DNA of 12,736 nucleotides from Bacillota bacterium (GCA_030705945.1 JAUZPS010000074.1:1-12736), one strand, 5' to 3'. Positions 1 through 7,708 are shown, counted from the first letter of the stretch. A program made the numbers and translations. The notes: a model not told the origin generated them from the letters alone.

Positions 1-197
1 GAAACTTGAGATGAGGGAATGGGTGTCTACAATTGAGATCCTTTGTTTAACTTGGAGATGAAAATTAAAGGCGAATTCAAGTTAAGCATGCGCCCTATGA
101 ATATTTCTAAAGAAAAGGCAAGATGCAAAGCAATTAATCTATTATGGAAGAAGGAGTTCAATAATAATTTACTAAACCTGCATGAGGCAGATTTTAA

Positions 198-226
198 TGA
201 TAAGTGATAAATATGAGATTTATAAT
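198..226 (+). promoter_or_regulatory. possible promoter of the hen1-pnkp operon
   Basis: A perfect TATAAT (221-226) lies 31 nt before the hen1 start. The hexamer at 17-nt spacing (TGATAA, 198-203) is a poor -35 match, so only the -10 is convincing. The upstream 200 bases hold no gene I can support. Confidence 0.25.
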
Positions 227-257
227 AATTCATAAATGAAAGTTAAGAGGTGTAAAC

Positions 258-1655
258 ATGATACTTACAATTACATATACTCAGGCGCCGGCAACGGATT
301 TAGGGTATCTATTATATAAGAACCCATCAAGACCGCAAACATTTGAGCTAAGTCACGGAAAAGCTCATATGTTCTATCCTGAGGCAACAAACGAAAGGTG
401 TACAGCTGCACTGGTCCTTGATATAGACCCGATTGATCTTGCAAGGGGAAAGAAAGGTTCAACAGGAGAAGGCGGGTTGTTTGACTATGTGAATGACAGG
501 CCTTATGTTGCATCTTCGTTTTTGAGTGTAGCAATATCAAGAGTGTTTGGAACTGCAATGTCCGGTAAATCTAAAGATAAGCCTGAACTCGCGTCTATGG
601 CATTGCCGCTCAAAGCAAGAATAATGATGCTGCCAGCAAGAGGAGCAGAAGGGATTATACACCGGCTATTTGAGCCCTTAGGGTACAAGGTGACAGTCGA
701 GGAATATATGCTGGATGAGAAATTTCCTGAATGGGGCATGAGCAAGTATTATACGGTTTCTCTTGAGGGTGAAGTCAGGCTTCAGGATTTATTAAACCAT
801 ATCTATGTGCTTATACCGGTACTTGACGCTGACAAGCACTACTGGGTTGGAGCTGATGAAATTGACAAGCTGATCTGGCATGGAGAGGGGTGGCTCATTA
901 ACCATCCTGAAAAGGGGCTGATCACAGGCCGATACTTAAAGAGAAAGAAGAATCTTATTAGCCAGGCGCTTGAAAGACTTGTAGAAGAAAGTGATGTATT
1001 AGATGACGAAGGCGAACCGGATGAGCCTTCACAGCGAGAGGAAACTGAAAAGAAACTCAACTTAAACCAGCAGAGGCTTGGTACGGTAGTAGCCGCATTA
1101 AAAAGTGTCAATGCAAAAAGAGTCATAGATATCGGATGTGGAGAAGGAAATCTGCTCTCGATGCTTTTAAAGGATAAGAGTTTTGAACAAATTGCGGGTG
1201 TTGATGTTTCGTACAATGTTCTTGAAAGGGCTAAGGATAAATTAAAAATTGACAGATTACCTGAAATGCAAAAAAAGAGGATTAACTTGTTCCAAGGCTC
1301 CTTGACATACAGGGATAAGCGGTTCTCCGGATATGATGCGGCGACAGTTATTGAGGTTATTGAGCACCTTGATGAAAATAGACTGGCAGCCTTTGAAAAG
1401 GTGCTTTTTAAATTTGCAAGGCCGCAAACAGTCATAGTATCTACTCCAAACAAAGAATATAATACGCATTACTCAAATCTCCTTGAAGGAAGCTTGCGTC
1501 ATAGGGATCATCGTTTTGAGTGGAGCCGTAGAGAGTTTGAAATGTGGGCGGCTAAGGTTGCAAAGGACTATGGATATAATGTGAGATTTGTACAAATAGG
1601 CGATGTCGACAATGAATTCGGAAGCCCTACACAGATGGGAGTGTTTACATTATGA
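258..1655 (+). CDS. hen1: Hen1, 3'-terminal RNA ribose 2'-O-methyltransferase
   Basis: Bacterial Hen1 methylates the 2'-OH of the 3'-terminal nucleotide of a cleaved RNA before Pnkp seals it, so the repaired junction resists a second cut by the same ribotoxin. Residues 1-~240 match the N-terminal domain that in known systems activates the Pnkp ligase. Residues ~270-465 are the SAM-dependent methyltransferase. The SAM loop is VIDIGCGEGN (289-298), followed by the acidic GVDVS strand (314-318). The metal/catalytic set is E366, E369, H370 (VIEVIEH) and H418 (RHRDHRF), the same numbers I recall for the C. thermocellum enzyme. Length (465 aa) is typical. The ATG is preceded by AAGAGGTG at 245-252 with 5-nt spacing. 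The stop overlaps the pnkp start as ATGA, indicating a translationally coupled operon. The protein is presumably cytoplasmic and acts in a complex with Pnkp. Confidence 0.95.
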   Translation: MILTITYTQAPATDLGYLLYKNPSRPQTFELSHGKAHMFYPEATNERCTAALVLDIDPIDLARGKKGSTGEGGLFDYVNDRPYVASSFLSVAISRVFGTAMSGKSKDKPELASMALPLKARIMMLPARGAEGIIHRLFEPLGYKVTVEEYMLDEKFPEWGMSKYYTVSLEGEVRLQDLLNHIYVLIPVLDADKHYWVGADEIDKLIWHGEGWLINHPEKGLITGRYLKRKKNLISQALERLVEESDVLDDEGEPDEPSQREETEKKLNLNQQRLGTVVAALKSVNAKRVIDIGCGEGNLLSMLLKDKSFEQIAGVDVSYNVLERAKDKLKIDRLPEMQKKRINLFQGSLTYRDKRFSGYDAATVIEVIEHLDENRLAAFEKVLFKFARPQTVIVSTPNKEYNTHYSNLLEGSLRHRDHRFEWSRREFEMWAAKVAKDYGYNVRFVQIGDVDNEFGSPTQMGVFTL

Positions 1656-3997
1656 AATTAACGGTACCAGAAGTTTGTTTAATAGTTTTAATAGGTTCTT
1701 CAGGCTCTGGCAAGTCTACTTTTGCAAGGAGGCATTTCAAGCCGACTGAGGTGATATCATCTGACTTTTGCAGAGGGCTGGTGTCCGATGACGATAACGA
1801 TCAGACTGTTACTAATACTGCTTTTGAAGTTTTGCATTATATAGCCTCAAAAAGGCTGCAGCTAGGCAACCTTACAGTTGTTGACGCAACAAATGTGCAG
1901 GAAGCTGCAAGAAAGCCGCTTGTTCAGCTTGCTAGAAATTATCATTGTCTGACTGTGGCTGTGGTATTTAATCTGCCGGAAAAGGTATGCCATGAAAGGA
2001 ATAACAGTAGAACTGACAGGCAGGTAGGAGAGCATGTAATAAGAAATCATACCCAACTGCTCAGAAAATCAATCAGAGGGCTTCAGAAGGAAGGCTTCAG
2101 GTATGTGTATGTACTCAACTCTCCTGAGGAAGTGGAAGAGGCTTCATTTGAAAGACAGCCATTATGGAATAATAGGAAGGCCGAGCATGGACCTTTCGAT
2201 ATCATAGGTGATATTCACGGTTGCTATGATGAGCTAAAAATGCTACTTGAGAAATTGGGTTACTGTGTTGGAAAGGCTGTAGATGAGCGCAAGAACGGTA
2301 ATTACGGGATAACGCATCCCGAAGGAAGGAAAGCGCTGTTCCTTGGTGACTTAGTAGACCGTGGACCTGGAGTTACTGAAGTGTTAAAGCTTGTTATGGA
2401 TATGGTTAAATCGGGAAGCGCGCTTTGTGTGCCAGGCAACCATGATATCAAGCTTTTAAAGAAGCTTAATGGGGGGAATGTTCAGATAACTCATGGTTTG
2501 GATAAAACTTTGGAGCAGCTTGAAAATGAATCTCCAGAATTTATTGAAGATGTGAAAGTCTTCATTGATGGCCTCGTTAGCCACTATGTACTGGATGATG
2601 GAAAGCTCGTTGTAGCCCATGCCGGGATGAAGGAAGAGCTTCAGGGCAGGGGTTCCGGTAAAGTGCGTGAATTTGCTCTTTATGGGGAGACTACAGGTGA
2701 AACTGATGAATATGGGTTACCTGTGAGATATGATTGGGCTTCTGATTACCGTGGTAAGGCTACGGTTGTATATGGTCATACCCCGCAGGCAGAAATTTTA
2801 AAGACGAACAATACAATCAACATTGATACCGGATGTGTTTTTGGCGGAAAATTAACGGCTTATCGGTATCCGGAAAGAGAATTTGTGGAAGTCAAGGCCT
2901 TAAAAACCTATTATGAGCCAGCTAAGCCTTTCCTGCCTAAAGATGATAAGGTTGATGGTTCGGAGGCAAGGGGGGACAATGATATCCTGGATATCAATGA
3001 TGTTCTGGGTAAGAGGATTATCGGAACCAGACTGTACCATAACATTACGATAAAGGAGGAAAACTCTATTGCCGCTTTAGAGGTAATGAGCAGGTTTGCT
3101 GCTGACCCTCATTGGCTTATATATTTGCCGCCTACTATGTCGCCCAGTGAGACCAGTAAGGAAGAAGGAATGCTGGAACACCCTGCTGAAGGCTTTGAAT
3201 ACTTCCGTACACGGGGAGTAGATAAGGTAGTATGCGAACAGAAGCATATGGGTTCCCGAGCAGTGGTGATCGTATGTAAAGACAGCCAGGCAGCAGCAAA
3301 AAGGTTTGGAGTCGTGGACGGATCTGCCGGAATATGTTATACCCGTACAGGAAGGCATTTCTTTGATAATATGGAGCTCGAGGCAGCATTGATAGACAGA
3401 GTAAGGAAAGCTTTAGACAAATCAAGCTTCTGGAGTGACTTCGATACCGATTGGGTGTGTCTTGACTGTGAGTTGATGCCCTGGTCAGCCAAAGCTCAGA
3501 TGCTGCTCAAGGAACAATACTCGGCTGTAGGTATTTCCGGTAGAGTCGCGCTTGATGAAGCTGTTAAGCTGCTTGAACAAGCGTCTGCAAATAAAGCTAA
3601 TTCCTTTGAAGTGAGCAAGCAGACTTCGGGACAGAATGCAGATATAAATGGACTATTGCAAAGATTCAGTGAACGTTCAAAGTCGATGCGCAAGTATGTA
3701 GATGCATATAGAGAATATTGCTGGCCCGTTAACTCTATTGATGACTTAAAACTAGCGCCTTTTCACATTCTAGCGACAGAAGGAAAAGCGCATTCAGATA
3801 AAAACCACATATGGCACATGGATACCATCGCTAAATACTGCGCTCAGGGCGACAGCTTAATTATAGCAACAAACCATATCATTGTTGACGTTACTGACTC
3901 AGAAAGTATAGCTAAGGGTACGAAGTGGTGGGAGAACTTGACCTCTTCCGGGGGGAGAAGGAATGGTCGTAAAGCCATACAACTTTATTGTGAATAA
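1652..3997 (+). CDS. pnkp: Pnkp polynucleotide kinase-phosphatase-ligase, frameshifted before the ligase end
   Basis: Bacterial Pnkp heals and seals broken RNA. The N-terminal 5'-kinase shows P-loop GSSGSGKST (15-23, K21/S22), D38, R41, R116 and R120. The central metallophosphatase (~180-400), which acts on 2',3'-phosphate ends, shows GDIHG (D187, H189), GDLVDRG (D233, R237), GNHD (N263, H264), H323 and H376. The C-terminal adenylyltransferase begins near 470, with nucleophile K531 in EQKHMGSRA and motif IIIa-like VCLDCELMPW near 602-611. The reading frame agrees with the family up to G768, then runs 13 odd residues to a stop. The expected EGMVVKP motif IV resumes in another frame at 3963. 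The sixth G in the run 3950-3955 accounts for the shift; with five, the protein would be 870 aa, the C. thermocellum length. As written, kinase and phosphatase should fold, but sealing should be lost. GGGAGTG precedes the ATG. Confidence 0.93.
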   Translation: MKLTVPEVCLIVLIGSSGSGKSTFARRHFKPTEVISSDFCRGLVSDDDNDQTVTNTAFEVLHYIASKRLQLGNLTVVDATNVQEAARKPLVQLARNYHCLTVAVVFNLPEKVCHERNNSRTDRQVGEHVIRNHTQLLRKSIRGLQKEGFRYVYVLNSPEEVEEASFERQPLWNNRKAEHGPFDIIGDIHGCYDELKMLLEKLGYCVGKAVDERKNGNYGITHPEGRKALFLGDLVDRGPGVTEVLKLVMDMVKSGSALCVPGNHDIKLLKKLNGGNVQITHGLDKTLEQLENESPEFIEDVKVFIDGLVSHYVLDDGKLVVAHAGMKEELQGRGSGKVREFALYGETTGETDEYGLPVRYDWASDYRGKATVVYGHTPQAEILKTNNTINIDTGCVFGGKLTAYRYPEREFVEVKALKTYYEPAKPFLPKDDKVDGSEARGDNDILDINDVLGKRIIGTRLYHNITIKEENSIAALEVMSRFAADPHWLIYLPPTMSPSETSKEEGMLEHPAEGFEYFRTRGVDKVVCEQKHMGSRAVVIVCKDSQAAAKRFGVVDGSAGICYTRTGRHFFDNMELEAALIDRVRKALDKSSFWSDFDTDWVCLDCELMPWSAKAQMLLKEQYSAVGISGRVALDEAVKLLEQASANKANSFEVSKQTSGQNADINGLLQRFSERSKSMRKYVDAYREYCWPVNSIDDLKLAPFHILATEGKAHSDKNHIWHMDTIAKYCAQGDSLIIATNHIIVDVTDSESIAKGTKWWENLTSSGGRRNGRKAIQLYCE
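3950..3955 (+). other. frameshift site: G6 run inside pnkp
   Basis: Six consecutive G follow TCTTCC. Removing one gives Ser-Gly-Gly-Glu-Gly-Met-Val-Val-Lys-Pro, which restores ligase motif IV and joins the two open frames into 870 codons. The cause may be a base-calling error, a real inactivating indel, or slippage. The sequence alone does not decide. Confidence 0.85.
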
Positions 3998-4265
3998 TAA
4001 CAGAGAACTTTTGCAGCCGGCTGTAAAATGCCGTGGAAAAGAATATCTCAGGATTATTTACGGGCCGGAATATACAATGGATGAGAATATTCAACGGCTG
4101 AGGAACAGATCTCTTGGGAAGAAGCGTTCGTTGGCTCTTCGTGAATTTGCGCTTGGAATGGAAGCACTCGAACGTTTTGTAAGGAATGAGCCGCTCTATA
4201 GAGTGCACGAGTGTGTATTCGGAGTACTTGCGTTTGAAAGTGAACCGGTAGACCCGAGGCTGTAG
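3963..4265 (+). CDS. pnkp: C-terminal part of Pnkp ligase, separated by the frameshift
   Basis: This 100-residue frame starts at the Met of motif IV (MVVKP) and includes motif V (AVKCRG, about residue 20) and the Pnkp-specific helical C-terminal module ending EPVDPRL. In an intact protein it would be residues 771-870. It overlaps the truncated first frame by 35 nt. GGGGGAG (3951-3957) lies 5 nt before its ATG and could by chance act as a ribosome binding site, so a separately translated fragment is possible. The simpler reading is one gene broken or misread by a single base. Confidence 0.85.
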   Translation: MVVKPYNFIVNNNRELLQPAVKCRGKEYLRIIYGPEYTMDENIQRLRNRSLGKKRSLALREFALGMEALERFVRNEPLYRVHECVFGVLAFESEPVDPRL

Positions 4266-4311
4266 GGAATTGGTTGGGCTGGATGATAAAAAATTTTTTA
4301 AAGTGTGAATT

Positions 4312-4351
4312 ATCCCTTATGTAAAGGCATTCCTATACATGAGGGATTTTT
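4312..4351 (+). terminator. rho-independent terminator of the hen1-pnkp operon
   Basis: A 12-bp stem (4312-4323 with 4336-4347, one U-G wobble) with a 12-nt loop is followed directly by five T. It starts 46 nt after the pnkp stop and closes the operon before the opposing gene block. Confidence 0.85.
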
Positions 4352-4437
4352 AATTTGAGTTAACACTCTGGCTCTTGTTCATCCAACTAAGATACATTAT
4401 ATCAAGAACCAAATATAAAAAATAAAAATGTATTCTA

Positions 4438-4938
4438 TTATTTATTTGGTATTAAAGTATTTTGCTGAAACCTATTTAAAAAATCAGTAAACTTATCTGT
4501 GCTTTGCTTGGAGTTTGCATCCTTTAATATATCTTGCATATAAGGAATGAATTTATTGCTATTTTCAACTATTGTATCTATTGACGCATTAGTTAAAACA
4601 TATTTATAATTACTTAACATTCCTTCTAACTTGGGATTTTGATTATAATAAGATGTATATTTAACAATACTACAAGCACTTGAAATATCTGATAAAGTCA
4701 AAGCTATAAAAGATGATTTGAATTTTATGTCTGAAGTCTTGGTTTGTACAACATTTTGCAAATCGTTGCATGATATATTCAAATATTGTATAAAACTTTC
4801 ATCAAATTTTCTTTGTCCTAAGGTTGCCGAATGTTTATTATTGTAAACAAGCAAAATAATAACTAGAAATTCAATCAAAACTACAATGCTAAATATTATA
4901 AAGAAACCTCTTACTTTATCTAAATTTTTATTGTTCAT
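4438..4938 (-). CDS. hypothetical single-pass membrane protein (166 aa)
   Basis: I do not recognise this family. Residues ~10-33 (FFIIFSIVVLIEFLVIILLV) form one strong hydrophobic segment after a short charged start, so an N-in anchor with a soluble, mostly helical, Asn/Ser/Lys-rich remainder outside the membrane is likely. No catalytic motif is visible. AAGGAGAT precedes the ATG with good spacing. It is the last gene of the minus-strand block and starts 22 nt after the CPBP remnant ends, so it probably shares that transcript. Its position suggests an accessory or immunity role, but nothing in the protein itself shows this. Confidence 0.7.
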   Translation of the reverse strand: MNNKNLDKVRGFFIIFSIVVLIEFLVIILLVYNNKHSATLGQRKFDESFIQYLNISCNDLQNVVQTKTSDIKFKSSFIALTLSDISSACSIVKYTSYYNQNPKLEGMLSNYKYVLTNASIDTIVENSNKFIPYMQDILKDANSKQSTDKFTDFLNRFQQNTLIPNK

Positions 4939-4960
4939 TGGTTATCTCCTTTATGCTTCT

Positions 4961-5347
4961 TTAAATACTCGTTTGATAAATTGATAAACATAAAACTATT
5001 ATAATGCTCGGAAGTAGGCTTAAAGAGAGTTTATCCCACTTTATTTTTTTATTTTCGTCATTATGTTTGAATCCCCAATAAATTGAACTGAAAATAGAGA
5101 GAATTATACATAAAATTACAAATACTATATTTATTGATGAAAACATATGTGTACTTGTCTTCTTCAAAAATCCTATATAAATTGAATTTGTTACACTATA
5201 TTTAGGATTGCTTGCAAATAATATTAGTGATAATGCAAGTGAGTTACTTTTAATATAAACATACCCTAATATTAATCCTAGAATAAGCATAAATAAATAT
5301 TTATTATTATCTAAGTGAAATAAGGAGAACATAATTGAACTAAACAC
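4961..5347 (-). pseudogene. 5'-truncated CPBP (CAAX/Abi) intramembrane metalloprotease remnant
   Basis: CPBP proteases are multi-pass membrane enzymes; many sit in bacteriocin or self-immunity loci. The fragment retains the second family motif, SSIMFSLFHLDNN with its conserved His, then LGLILGYVYIKSNSLALS. The EExxxR motif that should precede it is missing. In the third motif the usual His appears replaced (ILFASN where IlxHAxxN is expected). The open frame extends upstream only to a TAG near 5422, where it overlaps the end of the SUKH gene. No ribosome binding site supports the GTG at 5347. Three further hydrophobic segments follow the motif. It is probably inactive, perhaps deleted when the SUKH gene was inserted next to it. 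Length (~128 aa) is about half the family norm. Confidence 0.65.
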
Positions 5348-5399
5348 TATTGAATTACCAGATTGACGATTCAGTTCTGGGATACCTTTATGGTCTTCT

Positions 5400-5996
5400 T
5401 TATTTATTATCTGGAGGGTTAGGTACTACTAAGCTTGCTTTTGTATATATTACTGGTGAGGTATATCTGGTTGGTTTAGTATCAGGATAATTACCACTGA
5501 ATGAGTAAAATATCTTACTATGATACCAGTCCCAATATATATTACAATTTGTGCTTGTTAAACGGTCTAAAAATGTTTCAAAGCTTGCGGATAAACATAT
5601 AAATTCATCAACTGTATCATGTCCTCCAGCATATATGTACTGTCTGCATACTATATCATCACTGTTTATTACTATATAATCACCGTTAATATAAGCTATT
5701 GGATAAACACCTTGCATATATATTCCTGTGTCTAGAATCATTTCTATATCATTCAAACTATGAAATTTCATTATATCCATTAAGTACATACCATTAGTTA
5801 TTAATAGGAACTCTTTATAATCTGGAGGTATTGCTATCTTATGGTCTTTTTCTAACTGATTAATTTCTTCAATTGTGGCTGGTGGATTAAACTTACATTG
5901 AAAATCCGCAATTAAACCTTCTCCTAAGTATATCTTGAATTTTTCATTGACCATTCGTTTAATAATTTCAATCTGTTCAGCGATTTTTATACCCAT
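5400..5996 (-). CDS. SUKH (SMI1/KNR4) family protein, likely toxin immunity
   Basis: SUKH-superfamily proteins are among the commonest immunity proteins of polymorphic toxin systems; they bind and block a partner toxin in the cytoplasm. The fold is recognisable from PPATIEEINQLEKDHKIAIPPDYKEFLL (split here for length: PPATIEEI at 38-45, IPPDYKEFLLITNG at 56-69). The closing half follows with GDYIVINSDD (105-114) and LSASFETFLDRL (135-146). Residues ~155-198 form a Pro/Thr-rich tail outside the core. The ATG has AGGAG about 8 nt upstream. It lies downstream of the orphan toxin-like gene in the same orientation, 65 nt after the small membrane protein. The family call is firm; the cognate toxin is unknown. 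Confidence 0.85.
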   Translation of the reverse strand: MGIKIAEQIEIIKRMVNEKFKIYLGEGLIADFQCKFNPPATIEEINQLEKDHKIAIPPDYKEFLLITNGMYLMDIMKFHSLNDIEMILDTGIYMQGVYPIAYINGDYIVINSDDIVCRQYIYAGGHDTVDEFICLSASFETFLDRLTSTNCNIYWDWYHSKIFYSFSGNYPDTKPTRYTSPVIYTKASLVVPNPPDNK

Positions 5997-6061
5997 GTAT
6001 TAATTCTCCTATATTTGTAAAGCATTGATTATATAATAAAAGCAGAGGTTTTTCTGCGTTT

Positions 6062-6286
6062 TCATTGATTTGCAGGAACAAACATATCTACACTTCCGTC
6101 AGAATTGTGTATTATAGTACAAGTAACATTACACGGCATCGGAGTTATTTTTGCTATATAACTTTGGTCTGTTTCGACAATAGAAGACTGAGGTTTAATA
6201 AATGTAAATGCTGTAAAAGTCATAAAAATTAATAATATACCAAATGTACTTATAATTAAAATAATTTTCTTTTTCATTTTATTCAT
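6062..6286 (-). CDS. small membrane-anchored or secreted protein (74 aa)
   Basis: No family recognised. A Lys-rich start (MNKMKKK) is followed by a hydrophobic segment at ~8-30, so it is a signal peptide or N-terminal anchor. The ~44-residue remainder carries two Cys three residues apart (PCNVTC) that could form a disulphide outside the cell. The ATG overlaps the stop of the upstream 167-aa gene by 8 nt, and AAGGAGAG lies just before it, so the two are translationally coupled. A second in-frame ATG (M4) is possible but less well spaced. Confidence 0.6.
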   Translation of the reverse strand: MNKMKKKIILIISTFGILLIFMTFTAFTFIKPQSSIVETDQSYIAKITPMPCNVTCTIIHNSDGSVDMFVPANQ

Positions 6287-6782
6287 TGACTCTCTCCTTT
6301 GACTTAGTATTCATATATTCCCGAAATGCTTTTTCTTCTACTTTTTTAAAATTTTCTTCATATCCTTTCCTAGTAATATATATGGTTGAAACTTTGTGCT
6401 TAAATGAAAATAAAGAAATACACGATTTGGCAGACCTGTAAGTATCAACATTTTGTTCACTATCTGGAAATATATCTTTAAATATTTTAAATGCAGTTTT
6501 ATTGCCCATACCAAGAAGTTTAATATCATTTATATAAACTTCGGCTTCTGGCATGAATTCAATGGCTCCGCACACTAATTTTCCTTCCTCATTTGGTTCA
6601 TAATACACATGACATATATCATAGTTCTCTGTGTCGTAGGGAATATAAAAAATTTTTTTAAATATCTTTGGTTTTTTTAATAATATTAATTGTATTTCTT
6701 CACTTGTCATACCAAATTTAATACTATCAGTACCTTCGAATAAAATTATTTTAAATTTATTAGGAAAGTCCATTAAATTCAT
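6279..6782 (-). CDS. unknown 167-aa soluble protein, immunity-like context
   Basis: No named family assigned. It is a soluble alpha/beta protein with no membrane segment. Visible features are an N-terminal IKFGMTSEEIQLIL helix entry (21-34), a strand pair with HVYYEP and CGAIEF (58-76), then EVYINDIKLLG (81-91), and a Lys/Glu-rich C-terminal helix (~140-167). This pattern reminds me of small immunity proteins encoded beside polymorphic toxins, but that is an impression, not a match. AGGGGAT precedes the ATG. It follows the Cys-motif gene after 29 nt and overlaps the next gene by 8 nt, so it is inside the operon. Confidence 0.65.
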   Translation of the reverse strand: MNLMDFPNKFKIILFEGTDSIKFGMTSEEIQLILLKKPKIFKKIFYIPYDTENYDICHVYYEPNEEGKLVCGAIEFMPEAEVYINDIKLLGMGNKTAFKIFKDIFPDSEQNVDTYRSAKSCISLFSFKHKVSTIYITRKGYEENFKKVEEKAFREYMNTKSKERVNE

Positions 6783-6811
6783 TATTTATCCCCTTTTTTG
6801 CGTTTTATTTT

Positions 6812-7075
6812 TCATTCATCTATAAATAAATCATCAAAAGTCAATTGCACTGCAAAATGTTTGTCATCCTTAGAACAATATACTCCAGGTAAATGAGTCT
6901 TTAAATTTTCTTCAGTTACCCATTCTGAATTTCCCCATGGTGCAACAATAAATAATAATTCTCCACATACTGGACAAGGAACTTTTTCTCCTTGTGCTAC
7001 CCTATTAGTTATTTGAGATTGCTCTTCAGAAAAAGCAATAAGTTCTTCTTCTGTCATTTCATCTATATTTTTCAA
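6812..7075 (-). CDS. small Cys-motif protein next to the toxin, candidate immunity protein (87 aa)
   Basis: The protein is acidic and soluble, with CPVC (34-37) and a later YCSKDDKH (~66-73). The CxxC...C...H set could bind one zinc. The N-terminal helix (MTEEELIAFSEEQSQ) and the acidic end (FDDLFIDE) give it a negative charge, as in many inhibitors of basic toxins. The start chosen is TTG at 7075. AAGGGGAT inside the end of the upstream gene lies 7-8 nt before it, and the TTG directly abuts that gene's TAA. The next Met (M7) has no such site. Immediate coupling downstream of the toxin-like gene makes it the best candidate for the cognate immunity protein. That is inference from position. Confidence 0.7.
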   Translation of the reverse strand: MKNIDEMTEEELIAFSEEQSQITNRVAQGEKVPCPVCGELLFIVAPWGNSEWVTEENLKTHLPGVYCSKDDKHFAVQLTFDDLFIDE

Positions 7076-7708
7076 TTATTTTATCCCCTTTCGATTTGGA
7101 ATTTTATCAGGTAAATTTTGATACTGTGGTGCATTTTTAACTAATTTGTAATGCTTTCTCAATATACTAAGTGGTACTGGTTTACCTCTGCTTAAATGCA
7201 ATTCTTGTCTTAATCTACATAAAAATTCTTCTTGTTTAGTATAAGGAATTCCTTTATCTCTAAACATTCTATGTGTTACCTCATGAACAATTGTTGCTGA
7301 ACTTCTTTCTGGTGTTATAGTATTAGTCACAAAGCATTTAATTAGTTTTGTAAGAGAATTATTTTCACCCATTATTTTATAAACTTTTCCATTTACAACT
7401 TGTTGTTGTGGTTCATATGATAATAATATTTTTACTCCATGTTTGTCAATATAATCCAAGGTTTCTCTTCCTATTGCTGATTTTTTTAATTCTGCTCTAA
7501 CTTGCTCAACAGTCACACGATTACTTATATCACTTGGCCTACCTCCGGTGCCTTCAAGCATCTCAAGGCTATTACCTCTTTTTAATATAGCTTCAGCAAT
7601 TTTCTTTTTATCTTTTGAATCTGCTTCAGGAAGTTTATTTTCAACTTCAAGATAAACTTTAGACTTTTTGGCTGTATCTGCCCCTGTAACGTTTACACCA
7701 TCCCCCAT
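7076..7708 (-). CDS. orphan zincin-like toxin domain (HExxH metallopeptidase)
   Basis: The protein resembles the C-terminal toxin tip of a polymorphic toxin. The core reads SSATIVHEVTHRMF with the HExxH zinc/catalytic motif at 142-146. It is followed by a Glu-rich EEFLCRLRQE (160-169) that could supply the third ligand. Before it are GVKILLSYEP (91-100) and a strand-rich stretch ending CFVTNTITPE. Residues 1-75 are Lys/Glu-rich with GGRPSD (55-60). There is no signal peptide, transmembrane segment, repeat or LXG/RHS/WXG delivery domain, so it is either a cassette left without its carrier or a cytoplasmic protein. The ATG at 7708 has only a weak GGTGA site 7 nt upstream. A 38-codon frame just upstream would join it if one G were removed at 7702-7706, so the N-terminus is uncertain. 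A housekeeping zincin is the alternative. Confidence 0.7.
   Translation of the reverse strand: MGDGVNVTGADTAKKSKVYLEVENKLPEADSKDKKKIAEAILKRGNSLEMLEGTGGRPSDISNRVTVEQVRAELKKSAIGRETLDYIDKHGVKILLSYEPQQQVVNGKVYKIMGENNSLTKLIKCFVTNTITPERSSATIVHEVTHRMFRDKGIPYTKQEEFLCRLRQELHLSRGKPVPLSILRKHYKLVKNAPQYQNLPDKIPNRKGIK

Noticed and set aside
58..207. 49-codon plus-strand frame (MKIKGEFKLSMRPMN...) before hen1
   Set aside because: GGAG directly abuts the ATG with no spacing, there is no recognisable family, and an in-frame stop lies close upstream. It could be the decayed end of an upstream gene, but this cannot be supported.
27..233. 68-codon minus-strand frame opposite the hen1 leader
   Set aside because: It has no ribosome binding site and low-complexity composition, and it is probably a shadow.
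839..1453. Long minus-strand open frame inside hen1
   Set aside because: It is antisense to a gene with all catalytic residues in place, has no ribosome binding site, and its Ser/Leu-rich composition is typical of shadow frames.
4289..4300. AAAAAATTTTTT run as a minus-strand terminator
   Set aside because: There is no GC stem. The minus-strand block has no convincing terminator before 4438; an ACCAAATA/TATTTGGT pairing near the stop is too weak to call.
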